Of a DNA stretch of 64,000 bases, positions 37,382 through 49,468 are shown piece by piece. The stretch is from positions 744,001 through 808,000 of the forward strand of contig CAUVYP010000244.1 in NCBI GenBank assembly GCA_963556195.1, read 5' to 3'. The notes beneath the pieces are model-generated. The model was given only the letters and a program-made list of their open reading frames with translations. It did not search any database and was not told where the DNA came from. Within the stretch, counting starts at the first letter, position 1; each line of letters begins with the position of its first letter. The position numbers and the translations under genes are program-made. Origin of the DNA: Sepiola atlantica. Lineage: Eukaryota > Mollusca > Cephalopoda > Sepiida > Sepiolidae.

Positions 37382-39241
37382 TGAATACGCAAAACATCAA
37401 CAAAATTTAGTGCGATTTTAAGTTGATATCGCTTTTGTTTATAACTTCCACATTTATAAGAATTGTGCTCCGAAACTTTGCAGACATTAGCGGACACACA
37501 TTTTCTACTGAAGTACCAAGTTTCAGAAGTTCAGCTCTTGTACTCCCGGAGATATGTCGATACAAACTGAATACGCAAAACATCAACAAAATTTAGTGCG
37601 ATTTTAAGTTGATATCGCTTTTGTTTATAACTTCCACATTTATAAGAATTGTGCTCTGAAACTTTGCAGACATTAGCGGACACACATTTTCTACTGAAGT
37701 ACCAAGTTTCAGAAGTTCAGCTCTTGTACTCCCGGAGATATGTCGATACAAACTGAATACGCAAAACATCAACAAAATTTAGTGCGATTTTAAGTTGATA
37801 TCGCTTTTGTTTATAACTTCCACATTTATAAGAATTGTGCTTTGAAACTTTGCAGACATTAGCGGACACACATTTTCTACTGAAGTACCAAGTTTCAGAA
37901 GTTCAGCTCTTGTACTCCCGGAGATATGTCGATACAAACTGAATACGCAAAACATCAACAAAATTTAGTGCGATTTTAAGTTGATATCGCTTTTGTTTAT
38001 AACTTCCACATTTATGAGAATTGTGCTCCGAAACTTTGCAGACAATAGCGGACACACATTTTCTACTGATGTACGAAGTTTCAGAAGTTCAGCTCTTGTA
38101 CTCCCGGAGATATGTCGATACAAACTGAATACGCAAAACATAAACAAAATTTAGTGCGATTTAAAGTTGATAGGTCTTTTGTTAATAACTTCCACATTTA
38201 TAAGAATTGTGCTCCGAAACTTTGCAGACATTAGCGGACACCCATTTGCTACTGAAGTACCAAGTTTCAGAAGTTCAGCTCTTGTACTCCCGGAGATATG
38301 TCGATACAAACTGAATACGCAAAACATCAACAAAATTTAGTGCGATTTTAAGTTGATATCGCTTGTGTTTATAACTTCCACATTTATAAGAATTGTGCTC
38401 TGAAACTTTGCAGACATTAGCGGACACACATTTTCTACTGAAGTACCAAGGTTAAGAAGTTCAGCTCTTGTACTCCCGGAGATATGTCGATACAAACTGA
38501 ATACGCAAAACATAAACAAAATTTAGTGCGATTTAAAAGGTATATCGCTTGTGTTAATAACTTCCACATTTATAAACATTGTGCTCCGAAACTTTGCAGA
38601 CATTAGCGGACACACATTTTCTACTGAAGTACCAAGTTTCAGAAGTTCAGCTCTTGTACTCCCGGAGATATGTCGATACAAACTGAATACGCAAAACATC
38701 AACAAAATTTAGTGCGATTTTAAGTTGATATCGCTTTTGTTTATAACTTCCACATTTATAAGAATTGTGCTCTAAAACTTTGCAGACATTAGCGGACACA
38801 CATTTTCTACTGAAGTACTAAGTTTCAGAAATTCAGCTCTTGTACTCCCGGAGATATGTCGATACAAACTGAATACGCAAAACATCAACAACATTTAGTG
38901 CGATTTTAAGTTGATATCGCTTTTGTTTATAACTTCCACATTTATAAGAATTGTGCTCTGAAACTTTGCAGACATTAGCGGACACACATTTTCTACTGAA
39001 GTACCAAGTTTCAGAAGTTCAGCTCTTGTACTCCCGGAGATATGTCGATACAAACTGAATACGCAAAACATCAACAAAATTTAGTGCGATTTAAAAGGTA
39101 TATCGCTTGTGTTAATAACTTACACATTTATAAGAATTGTGCTCCGAAACTTTGCAGACATTAGCGGACACACATTTTCTACTGAAGTACCAAGTTTCAG
39201 AAGTTCAGCTCTTGTACTCCCGGAGATATGTCGATACAAAC
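37382..39241. repeat. 10-mer 2-1-1-3-4n-5g-8-10-1-9 (1860 bp)
   Basis: Same as the flanking 9-mers with a type 10 monomer added before the last 1-9. Private changes are tactaag and agaaattc in type 10 and caacaacat at the start of the following type 1. Both are shared with the 10-mer at 40916. Confidence 0.92.
38684..38869. repeat. Type 10 monomer, reference copy
   Basis: A type 1 derivative with ctctaaaac instead of ctctgaaac (G91A). Nine copies occur, starting at 15625, 20274, 25667, 31990, 38684, 42218, 44078, 45751 and 47796. Later copies also have tactaag and agaaattc. It follows type 4 in the 15-26 kb region, type 8 at six of the other sites, and type 5 at 45751. Confidence 0.92.
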
Positions 39242-40915
39242 TGAATACGCAAAACATCAACAAAATTTAGTGCGATTTTAAGTTGATATCGCTTTTGTTT
39301 ATAACTTCCACATTTATAAGAATTGTGCTCCGAAACTTTGCAGACATTAGCGGACACACATTTTCTACTGAAGTACCAAGTTTCAGAAGTTCAGCTCTTG
39401 TACTCCCGGAGATATGTCGATACAAACTGAATACGCAAAACATCAACAAAATTTAGTGCGATTTTAAGTTGATATCGCTTTTGTTTATAACTTCCACATT
39501 TATAAGAATTGTGCTCTGAAACTTTGCAGACATTAGCGGACACACATTTTCTACTGAAGTACCAAGTTTCAGAAGTTCAGCTCTTGTACTCCCGGAGATA
39601 TGTCGATACAAACTGAATACGCAAAACATCAACAAAATTTAGTGCGATTTTAAGTTGATATCGCTTTTGTTTATAACTTCCACATTTATAAGAATTGTGC
39701 TTTGAAACTTTGCAGACATTGGCGGACACACATTTTCTACTGAAGTACCAAGTTTCAGAAGTTCAGCTCTTGTACTCCCGGAGATATGTCGATACAAACT
39801 GAATACGCAAAACATCAACAAAATTTAGTGCGATTTTAAGTTGATATCGCTTTTGTTTATAACTTCCACATTTATGAGAATTGTGCTCCGAAACTTTGCA
39901 GACAATAGCGGACACACATTTTCTACTGATGTACGAAGTTTCAGAAGTTCAGCTCTTGTACTCCCGGAGATATGTCGATACAAACTGAATACGCAAAACA
40001 TAAACAAAATTTAGTGCGATTTAAAGTTGATAGGTCTTTTGTTAATAACTTCCACATTTATAAGAATTGTGCTCCGAAACTTTGCAGACATTAGCGGACA
40101 CCCATTTGCTACTGAAGTACCAAGTTTCAGAAGTTCAGCTCTTGTACTCCCGGAGATATGTCGATACAAACTGAATACGCAAAACATCAACAAAATTTAG
40201 TGCGATTTTAAGTTGATATCGCTTGTGTTTATAACTTCCACATTTATAAGAATTGTGCTCTGAAACTTTGCAGACATTAGCGGACACACATTTTCTACTG
40301 AAGTACCAAGGTTAAGAAGTTCAGCTCTTGTACTCCCGGAGATATGTCGATACAAACTGAATACGCAAAACATAAACAAAATTTAGTGCGATTTAAAAGG
40401 TATATCGCTTGTGTTAATAACTTCCACATTTATAAACATTGTGCTCCGAAACTTTGCAGACATTAGCGGACACACATTTTCTACTGAAGTACCAAGTTTC
40501 AGAAGTTCAGCTCTTGTACTCCCGGAGATATGTCGATACAAACTGAATACGCAAAACATCAACAAAATTTAGTGCGATTTTAAGTTGATATCGCTTTTGT
40601 TTATAACTTCCACATTTATAAGAATTGTGCTCTGAAACTTTGCACACATTAGCGGACACACATTTTCTACTGAAGTACCAAGTTTCAGAAGTTCAGCTCT
40701 TGTACTCCCGGAGATATGTCGATACAAACTGAATACGCAAAACATCAACAAAATTTAGTGCGATTTAAAAGGTATATCGCTTGTGTTAATAACTTACACA
40801 TTTATAAGAATTGTGCTCCGAAACTTTGCAGACATTAGCGGACACACATTTTCTACTGAAGTACCAAGTTTCAGAAGTTCAGCTCTTGTACTCCCGGAGA
40901 TATGTCGATACAAAC
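39242..40915. repeat. 9-mer 2-1-1-3-4n-5g-8-1-9 (1674 bp), second
   Basis: The second type 1, at 39614, has cattggcgg, shared with 43148 and absent from 36080, 37754 and 41288. The last type 1, at 40544, has ttgcacac like the one at 37010. Confidence 0.92.
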
Positions 40916-42775
40916 TGAATACGCAAAACATCAACAAAATTTAGTGCGATTTTAAGTTGATATCGCTTTTGTTTATAACTTCCACATTTATAAGAATTGT
41001 GCTCCGAAACTTTGCAGACATTAGCGGACACACATTTTCTACTGAAGTACCAAGTTTCAGAAGTTCAGCTCTTGTACTCCCGGAGATATGTCGATACAAA
41101 CTGAATACGCAAAACATCAACAAAATTTAGTGCGATTTTAAGTTGATATCGCTTTTGTTTATAACTTCCACATTTATAAGAATTGTGCTCTGAAACTTTG
41201 CAGACATTAGCGGACACACATTTTCTACTGAAGTACCAAGTTTCAGAAGTTCAGCTCTTGTACTCCCGGAGATATGTCGATACAAACTGAATACGCAAAA
41301 CATCAACAAAATTTAGTGCGATTTTAAGTTGATATCGCTTTTGTTTATAACTTCCACATTTATAAGAATTGTGCTTTGAAACTTTGCAGACATTAGCGGA
41401 CACACATTTTCTACTGAAGTACCAAGTTTCAGAAGTTCAGCTCTTGTACTCCCGGAGATATGTCGATACAAACTGAATACGCAAAACATCAACAAAATTT
41501 AGTGCGATTTTAAGTTGATATCGCTTTTGTTTATAACTTCCACATTTATGAGAATTGTGCTCCGAAACTTTGCAGACAATAGCGGACACACATTTTCTAC
41601 TGATGTACGAAGTTTCAGAAGTTCAGCTCTTGTACTCCCGGAGATATGTCGATACAAACTGAATACGCAAAACATAAACAAAATTTAGTGCGATTTAAAG
41701 TTGATAGGTCTTTTGTTAATAACTTCCACATTTATAAGAATTGTGCTCCGAAACTTTGCAGACATTAGCGGACACCCATTTGCTACTGAAGTACCAAGTT
41801 TCAGAAGTTCAGCTCTTGTACTCCCGGAGATATGTCGATACAAACTGAATACGCAAAACATCAACAAAATTTAGTGCGATTTTAAGTTGATATCGCTTGT
41901 GTTTATAACTTCCACATTTATAAGAATTGTGCTCTGAAACTTTGCAGACATTAGCGGACACACATTTTCTACTGAAGTACCAAGGTTAAGAAGTTCAGCT
42001 CTTGTACTCCCGGAGATATGTCGATACAAACTGAATACGCAAAACATAAACAAAATTTAGTGCGATTTAAAAGGTATATCGCTTGTGTTAATAACTTCCA
42101 CATTTATAAACATTGTGCTCCGAAACTTTGCAGACATTAGCGGACACACATTTTCTACTGAAGTACCAAGTTTCAGAAGTTCAGCTCTTGTACTCCCGGA
42201 GATATGTCGATACAAACTGAATACGCAAAACATCAACAAAATTTAGTGCGATTTTAAGTTGATATCGCTTTTGTTTATAACTTCCACATTTATAAGAATT
42301 GTGCTCTAAAACTTTGCAGACATTAGCGGACACACATTTTCTACTGAAGTACTAAGTTTCAGAAATTCAGCTCTTGTACTCCCGGAGATATGTCGATACA
42401 AACTGAATACGCAAAACATCAACAACATTTAGTGCGATTTTAAGTTGATATCGCTTTTGTTTATAACTTCCACATTTATAAGAATTGTGCTCTGAAACTT
42501 TGCAGACATTAGCGGACACACATTTTCTACTGAAGTACCAAGTTTCAGAAGTTCAGCTCTTGTACTCCCGGAGATATGTCGATACAAACTGAATACGCAA
42601 AACATCAACAAAATTTAGTGCGATTTAAAAGGTATATCGCTTGTGTTAATAACTTACACATTTATAAGAATTGTGCTCCGAAACTTTGCAGACATTAGCG
42701 GACACACATTTTCTACTGAAGTACCAAGTTTCAGAAGTTCAGCTCTTGTACTCCCGGAGATATGTCGATACAAAC
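40916..42775. repeat. 10-mer 2-1-1-3-4n-5g-8-10-1-9 (1860 bp), second
   Basis: Copy of the 10-mer at 37382, shifted by exactly 3534 bp and with the same private bases in types 10 and 1. Confidence 0.92.
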
Positions 42776-44077
42776 TGAATACGCAAAACATCAACAAAAT
42801 TTAGTGCGATTTTAAGTTGATATCGCTTTTGTTTATAACTTCCACATTTATAAGAATTGTGCTCCGAAACTTTGCAGACATTAGCGGACACACATTTTCT
42901 ACTGAAGTACCAAGTTTCAGAAGTTCAGCTCTTGTACTCCCGGAGATATGTCGATACAAACTGAATACGCAAAACATCAACAAAATTTAGTGCGATTTTA
43001 AGTTGATATCGCTTTTGTTTATAACTTCCACATTTATAAGAATTGTGCTCTGAAACTTTGCAGACATTAGCGGACACACATTTTCTACTGAAGTACCAAG
43101 TTTCAGAAGTTCAGCTCTTGTACTCCCGGAGATATGTCGATACAAACTGAATACGCAAAACATCAACAAAATTTAGTGCGATTTTAAGTTGATATCGCTT
43201 TTGTTTATAACTTCCACATTTATAAGAATTGTGCTTTGAAACTTTGCAGACATTGGCGGACACACATTTTCTACTGAAGTACCAAGTTTCAGAAGTTCAG
43301 CTCTTGTACTCCCGGAGATATGTCGATACAAACTGAATACGCAAAACATCAACAAAATTTAGTGCGATTTTAAGTTGATATCGCTTTTGTTTATAACTTC
43401 CACATTTATGAGAATTGTGCTCCGAAACTTTGCAGACAATAGCGGACACACATTTTCTACTGATGTACGAAGTTTCAGAAGTTCAGCTCTTGTACTCCCG
43501 GAGATATGTCGATACAAACTGAATACGCAAAACATAAACAAAATTTAGTGCGATTTAAAGTTGATAGGTCTTTTGTTAATAACTTCCACATTTATAAGAA
43601 TTGTGCTCCGAAACTTTGCAGACATTAGCGGACACCCATTTGCTACTGAAGTACCAAGTTTCAGAAGTTCAGCTCTTGTACTCCCGGAGATATGTCGATA
43701 CAAACTGAATACGCAAAACATCAACAAAATTTAGTGCGATTTTAAGTTGATATCGCTTGTGTTTATAACTTCCACATTTATAAGAATTGTGCTCTGAAAC
43801 TTTGCAGACATTAGCGGACACACATTTTCTACTGAAGTACCAAGGTTAAGAAGTTCAGCTCTTGTACTCCCGGAGATATGTCGATACAAACTGAATACGC
43901 AAAACATAAACAAAATTTAGTGCGATTTAAAAGGTATATCGCTTGTGTTAATAACTTCCACATTTATAAACATTGTGCTCCGAAACTTTGCAGACATTAG
44001 CGGACACACATTTTCTACTGAAGTACCAAGTTTCAGAAGTTCAGCTCTTGTACTCCCGGAGATATGTCGATACAAAC
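42776..44077. repeat. 7-mer 2-1-1-3-4n-5g-8, end of the 9/10-mer series
   Basis: Matches the first seven monomers at 39242 (3534 bp away), including cattggcgg. After the type 8 monomer the array continues with 10-11-5d-6, the order used at the end of the 27-mer at 31990. Confidence 0.91.
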
Positions 44078-45750
44078 TGAATACGCAAAACATCAACAAA
44101 ATTTAGTGCGATTTTAAGTTGATATCGCTTTTGTTTATAACTTCCACATTTATAAGAATTGTGCTCTAAAACTTTGCAGACATTAGCGGACACACATTTT
44201 CTACTGAAGTACTAAGTTTCAGAAATTCAGCTCTTGTACTCCCGGAGATATGTCGATACAAACTGAATACGCAAAACATCAACAAAATTTAGTGCGATTT
44301 TAAGTTGATATCGCTTTTGTTTATAACTTATACATTTATAAGAATTGTGGTCTGAAACGTTGTAGACATTAGCGGACACCCATTTTCTACTGAAGTACCA
44401 AGTTTCAGAAGTTCAGCTCTTGTACTCCCGGAGATATGTCGATACAAACTGAATACGCAAAACATCAACAAAATTTAGTGCGATTTTAAGTTGATATCGC
44501 TTGTGTTTATAACTTCCACATTTATAAGAATTGTGCTCTGAAACTTTGCAGACATTAGCGGACACACATTTTCTACTGAAGTACCAAGTTTCAGAAGTTC
44601 AGCTCTGTACTCCCGGAGATATGTCGATACAAACTGAATACGCAAAACATCAACAAAATTTAGTGCGATTTTAAGTTGATATCGCTTGTGTTTATAACTT
44701 CCACATTTATAAAAATTGTGCTCTGAAACTTTGCAGACATTAGCGGACACACATTTTCTACTGAAGTACCAAGTTTCAGAAGTTCAGCTCTTGTACTCCC
44801 GGAGATATGTCGATACAAACTGAATACGCAAAACATCAACAAAATTTAGTGCGATTTTAAGTTGATATCGCTTTTGTTTATAACTTCCACATTTATAAGA
44901 ATTGTGCTCTGAAACTTTGCAGACATTAGCGGACACACATTTTCTACTGAAGTACCAAGTTTCAGAAGTTCAGCTCTTGTACTCCCGGAGATATGTCGAT
45001 ACAAACTGAATACGCAAAACATCAACAAAATTTAGTGCGATTTTAAGTTGATATCGCTTTTGTTTATAACTTCCACATTTATAAGAATTGTGCTCTGAAA
45101 CTTTGCAGACATTAGCGGACACACATTTTCTACTGAAGTACCAAGTTTCAGAAGTTCAGCTCTTGTACTCCCGGAGATATGTCGATACAAACTGAATACG
45201 CAAAACATCAACAAAATTTAGTGCGATTTTAAGTTGATATCGCTTTTGTTTATAACTTCCACATTTATGAGATATGTGCTCCGAAACTTTGCAGACAATA
45301 GCGGACACACATTTTCTACTGATGTACGAAGTTTCAGAAGTTCAGCTCTTGTACTCCCGGAGATATGTCGATACAAACTGAATACGCAAAACATAAACAA
45401 AATTTAGTGCGATTTAAAGTTGATAGGTCTTTTGTTAATAACTTCCACATTTATAAGAATTGTGCTCCGAAACTTTGCAGACATTAGCGGACACCCATTT
45501 TCTACTGAAGTACCAAGTTTCATAAGTTCAGCTCTTGTACTCCCGGAGATATGTCGATACAAACTGAATACCCAAAACATCAACAAAATTTAGTGCGATT
45601 TTAAGTTGATATCGCTTGTGTTTATAACTTCCACATTTATAAGAATTGTGCTCTGAAACTTTGCAGACATTAGCGGACACACATTTTCTACTGAAGTACC
45701 AAGTTTCAGAAGTTCAGCTCTTGTACTCCCGGAGATATGTCGATACAAAC
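44078..45750. repeat. 9-mer 10-11-5d-6-1-1-3-4-5, copy 1 (1673 bp)
   Basis: Contains one 185-bp monomer. The type 11 here also has gtctgaaacg. The type 3 at 45193 has agatatgtg. The type 5 after type 4 begins aatacccaaaac, a G-to-C change at monomer position 9 shared by all three copies of this 9-mer. Confidence 0.91.
44450..44634. repeat. 185-bp monomer 5d (deletion class 1)
   Basis: Gctctgtac after 10-11, first of three in the 1673-bp 9-mers. Confidence 0.95.
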
Positions 45751-45936
45751 TGAATACGCAAAACATAAAAAAAATTTAGTGCGATTTTAAGTTGATATCG
45801 CTTTTGTTTATAACTTCCACATTTATAAGAATTGTGCTCTAAAACTTTGCAGACATTAGCGGACACACATTTTCTACTGAAGTACTAAGTTTCAGAAATT
45901 CAGCTCTTGTACTCCCGGAGATATGTCGATACAAAC

Positions 45937-46122
45937 TGAATACGCAAAACATCAACAAAATTTAGTGCGATTTTAAGTTGATATCGCTTTTGTTTATAAC
46001 TTATACATTTATAAGAATTGTGGTCCGAAACTTTGTAGACATTAGCGGACACCCATTTTCTACTGAAGTACCAAGTTTCAGAAGTTCAGCTCTTGTACTC
46101 CCGGAGATATGTCGATACAAAC
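45937..46122. repeat. Type 11 monomer, reference copy
   Basis: Cttttg with ttatac at 65-70, acccat, and in the later copies gtggtc near 84-89 and ttgtagac near 97-104. Four copies, at 32176, 44264, 45937 and 47982, each lie between type 10 and the 185-bp type 5d. Confidence 0.92.
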
Positions 46123-46307
46123 TGAATACGCAAAACATCAACAAAATTTAGTGCGATTTTAAGTTGATATCGCTTGTGTTTATAACTTCCACATTTATAA
46201 GAATTGTGCTCTGAAACTTTGCAGACATTAGCGGACACACATTTTCTACTGAAGTACCAAGTTTCAGAAGTTCAGCTCTGTACTCCCGGAGATATGTCGA
46301 TACAAAC
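46123..46307. repeat. 185-bp monomer 5d (deletion class 1)
   Basis: Gctctgtac; exactly 1673 bp after the previous copy. Confidence 0.95.
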
Positions 46308-47423
46308 TGAATACGCAAAACATCAACAAAATTTAGTGCGATTTTAAGTTGATATCGCTTGTGTTTATAACTTCCACATTTATAAAAATTGTGCTCTGAA
46401 ACTTTGCAGACATTAGCGGACACACATTTTCTACTGAAGTACCAAGTTTCATAAGTTCAGCTCTTGTACTCCCGGAGATATGTCGATACAAACTGAATAC
46501 GCAAAACATCAACAAAATTTAGTGCGATTTTAAGTTGATATCGCTTTTGTTTATAACTTCCACATTTATAAGAATTGTGCTCTGAAACTTTGCAGACATT
46601 AGCGGACACACATTTTCTACTGAAGTACCAAGTTTCAGAAGTTCAGCTCTTGTACTCCCGGAGATATGTCGATACAAACTGAATACGCAAAACATCAACA
46701 AAATTTAGTGCGATTTTAAGTTGATATCGCTTTTGTTTATAACTTCCACATTTATAAGAATTGTGCTCTGAAACTTTGCAGACATTAGCGGACACACATT
46801 TTCTACTGAAGTACCAAGTTTCAGAAGTTCAGCTCTTGTACTCCCGGAGATATGTCGATACAAACTGAATACGCAAAACATCAACAAAATTTAGTGCGAT
46901 TTTAAGTTGATATCGCTTTTGTTTATAACTTCCACATTTATGAGAATTGTGCTCCGAAACTTTGCAGACAATAGCGGACACACATTTTCTACTGATGTAC
47001 GAAGTTTCAGAAGTTCAGCTCTTGTACTCCCGGAGATATGTCGATACAAACTGAATACGCAAAACATAAACAAAATTTAGTGCGATTTAAAGTTGATAGG
47101 TCTTTTGTTAATAACTTCCACATTTATAAGAATTGTGCTCCGAAACTTTGCAGACATTAGCGGACACCCATTTTCTACTGAAGTACCAAGTTTCATAAGT
47201 TCAGCTCTTGTACTCCCGGAGATATGTCGATACAAACTGAATACCCAAAACATCAACAAAATTTAGTGCGATTTTAAGTTGATATCGCTTGTGTTTATAA
47301 CTTCCACATTTGTAAGAATTGTGCTCTGAAACTTTGCAGACATTAGCGGACACACATTTTCTACTGAAGTACCAAGTTTCAGAAGTTCAGCTCTTGTACT
47401 CCCGGAGATATGTCGATACAAAC

Positions 47424-47795
47424 TGAATACGCAAAACATAAACAAAATTTAGTGCGATTTAAAAGGTATATCGCTTGTGTTAATAACTTCCACATTTATA
47501 AACATTGTGCTCTGAAACTTTGCAGACATTAGCGGACACACATTTTCTACTGAAGTACCAAGGTTAAGAAGTTCAGCTCTTGTACTCCCGGAGATATGTC
47601 GATACAAACTGAATACGCAAAACATAAACAAAATTTAGTGCGATTTAAAAGGTATATCGCTTGTGTTAATAACTTCCACATTTATAAACATTGTGCTCCG
47701 AAACTTTGCAGACATTAGCGGACACACATTTTCTACTGAAGTACCAAGTTTCAGAAGTTCAGCTCTTGTACTCCCGGAGATATGTCGATACAAAC
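47424..47795. repeat. Type 8 pair inserted between 9-mers (372 bp)
   Basis: Two type 8 monomers in a row. The first (47424-47609) is a mosaic: type 8 on its left (aaaaggtat, ataaacattg), then ctctg and caaggttaag of type 5g on its right. It looks like a 5g-8 dimer whose 5g left half was overwritten by type 8. This pair is why the next 9-mer lies 2045 bp, not 1673 bp, after the previous one. Confidence 0.9.
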
Positions 47796-49468
47796 TGAAT
47801 ACGCAAAACATCAACAAAATTTAGTGCGATTTTAAGTTGATATCGCTTTTGTTTATAACTTCCACATTTATAAGAATTGTGCTCTAAAACTTTGCAGACA
47901 TTAGCGGACACACATTTTCTACTGAAGTACTAAGTTTCAGAAATTCAGCTCTTGTACTCCCGGAGATATGTCGATACAAACTGAATACGCAAAACATCAA
48001 CAAAATTTAGTGCGATTTTAAGTTGATATCGCTTTTGTTTATAACTTATACATTTATAAGAATTGTGGTCCGAAACTTTGTAGACATTAGCGGACACCCA
48101 TTTTCTACTGAAGTACCAAGTTTCAGAAGTTCAGCTCTTGTACTCCCGGAGATATGTCGATACAAACTGAATACGCAAAACATCAACAAAATTTAGTGCG
48201 ATTTTAAGTTGATATCGCTTGTGTTTATAACTTCCACATTTATAAGAATTGTGCTCTGAAACTTTGCAGACATTAGCGGACACACATTTTCTACTGAAGT
48301 ACCAAGTTTCAGAAGTTCAGCTCTGTACTCCCGGAGATATGTCGATACAAACTGAATACGCAAAACATCAACAAAATTTAGTGCGATTTTAAGTTGATAT
48401 CGCTTGTGTTTATAACTTCCACATTTATAAAAATTGTGCTCTGAAACTTTGCAGACATTAGCGGACACACATTTTCTACTGAAGTACCAAGTTTCAGAAG
48501 TTCAGCTCTTGTACTCCCGGAGATATGTCGATACAAACTGAATACGCAAAACATCAACAAAATTTAGTGCGATTTTAAGTTGATATCGCTTTTGTTTATA
48601 ACTTCCACATTTATAAGAATTGTGCTCTGAAACTTTGCAGACATTAGCGGACACACATTTTCTACTGAAGTACCAAGTTTCAGAAGTTCAGCTCTTGTAC
48701 TCCCGGAGATATGTCGATACAAACTGAATACGCAAAACATCAACAAAATTTAGTGCGATTTTAAGTTGATATCGCTTTTGTTTATAACTTCCACATTTAT
48801 AAGAATTGTGCTCTGAAACTTTGCAGACATTAGCGGACACACATTTTCTACTGAAGTACCAAGTTTCAGAAGTTCAGCTCTTGTACTCCCGGAGATATGT
48901 CGATACAAACTGAATACGCAAAACATCAACAAAATTTAGTGCGATTTTAAGTTGATATCGCTTTTGTTTATAACTTCCACATTTATGAGAATTGTGCTCC
49001 GAAACTTTGCAGACAATAGCGGACACACATTTTCTACTGATGTACGAAGTTTCAGAAGTTCAGCTCTTGTACTCCCGGAGATATGTCGATACAAACTGAA
49101 TACGCAAAACATAAACAAAATTTAGTGCGATTTAAAGTTGATAGGTCTTTTGTTAATAACTTCCACATTTATAAGAATTGTGCTCCGAAACTTTGCAGAC
49201 ATTAGCGGACACCCATTTTCTACTGAAGTACCAAGTTTCATAAGTTCAGCTCTTGTACTCCCGGAGATATGTCGATACAAACTGAATACCCAAAACATCA
49301 ACAAAATTTAGTGCGATTTTAAGTTGATATCGCTTGTGTTTATAACTTCCACATTTATAAGAATTGTGCTCTGAAACTTTGCAGACATTAGCGGACACAC
49401 ATTTTCTACTGAAGTACCAAGTTTCAGAAGTTCAGCTCTTGTACTCCCGGAGATATGTCGATACAAAC
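47796..49468. repeat. 9-mer 10-11-5d-6-1-1-3-4-5, copy 3 (1673 bp)
   Basis: Third copy of the block, with the same private bases in types 10, 11 and 5. It is the last place in the window where types 10, 11 and 5d occur. Confidence 0.91.
48168..48352. repeat. 185-bp monomer 5d (deletion class 1)
   Basis: Gctctgtac; 2045 bp after the previous copy because of the inserted type 8 pair. Last class 1 copy. Confidence 0.95.

Larger units (their letters stand above)
45751..47423. repeat. 9-mer 10-11-5d-6-1-1-3-4-5, copy 2 (1673 bp)
   Basis: Same order as copy 1 and exactly 1673 bp away. It shares tactaag, ttatac, gtggtc and aatacccaa. The type 6 monomer has ttcataag, and the last type 5 has atttgtaag. 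Confidence 0.91.

Noticed and set aside
47424..47795. Possible transposon insertion (372 bp extra between 9-mers)
   Set aside because: The extra sequence is exactly two satellite monomers in register, so it is explained by exchange within the array.
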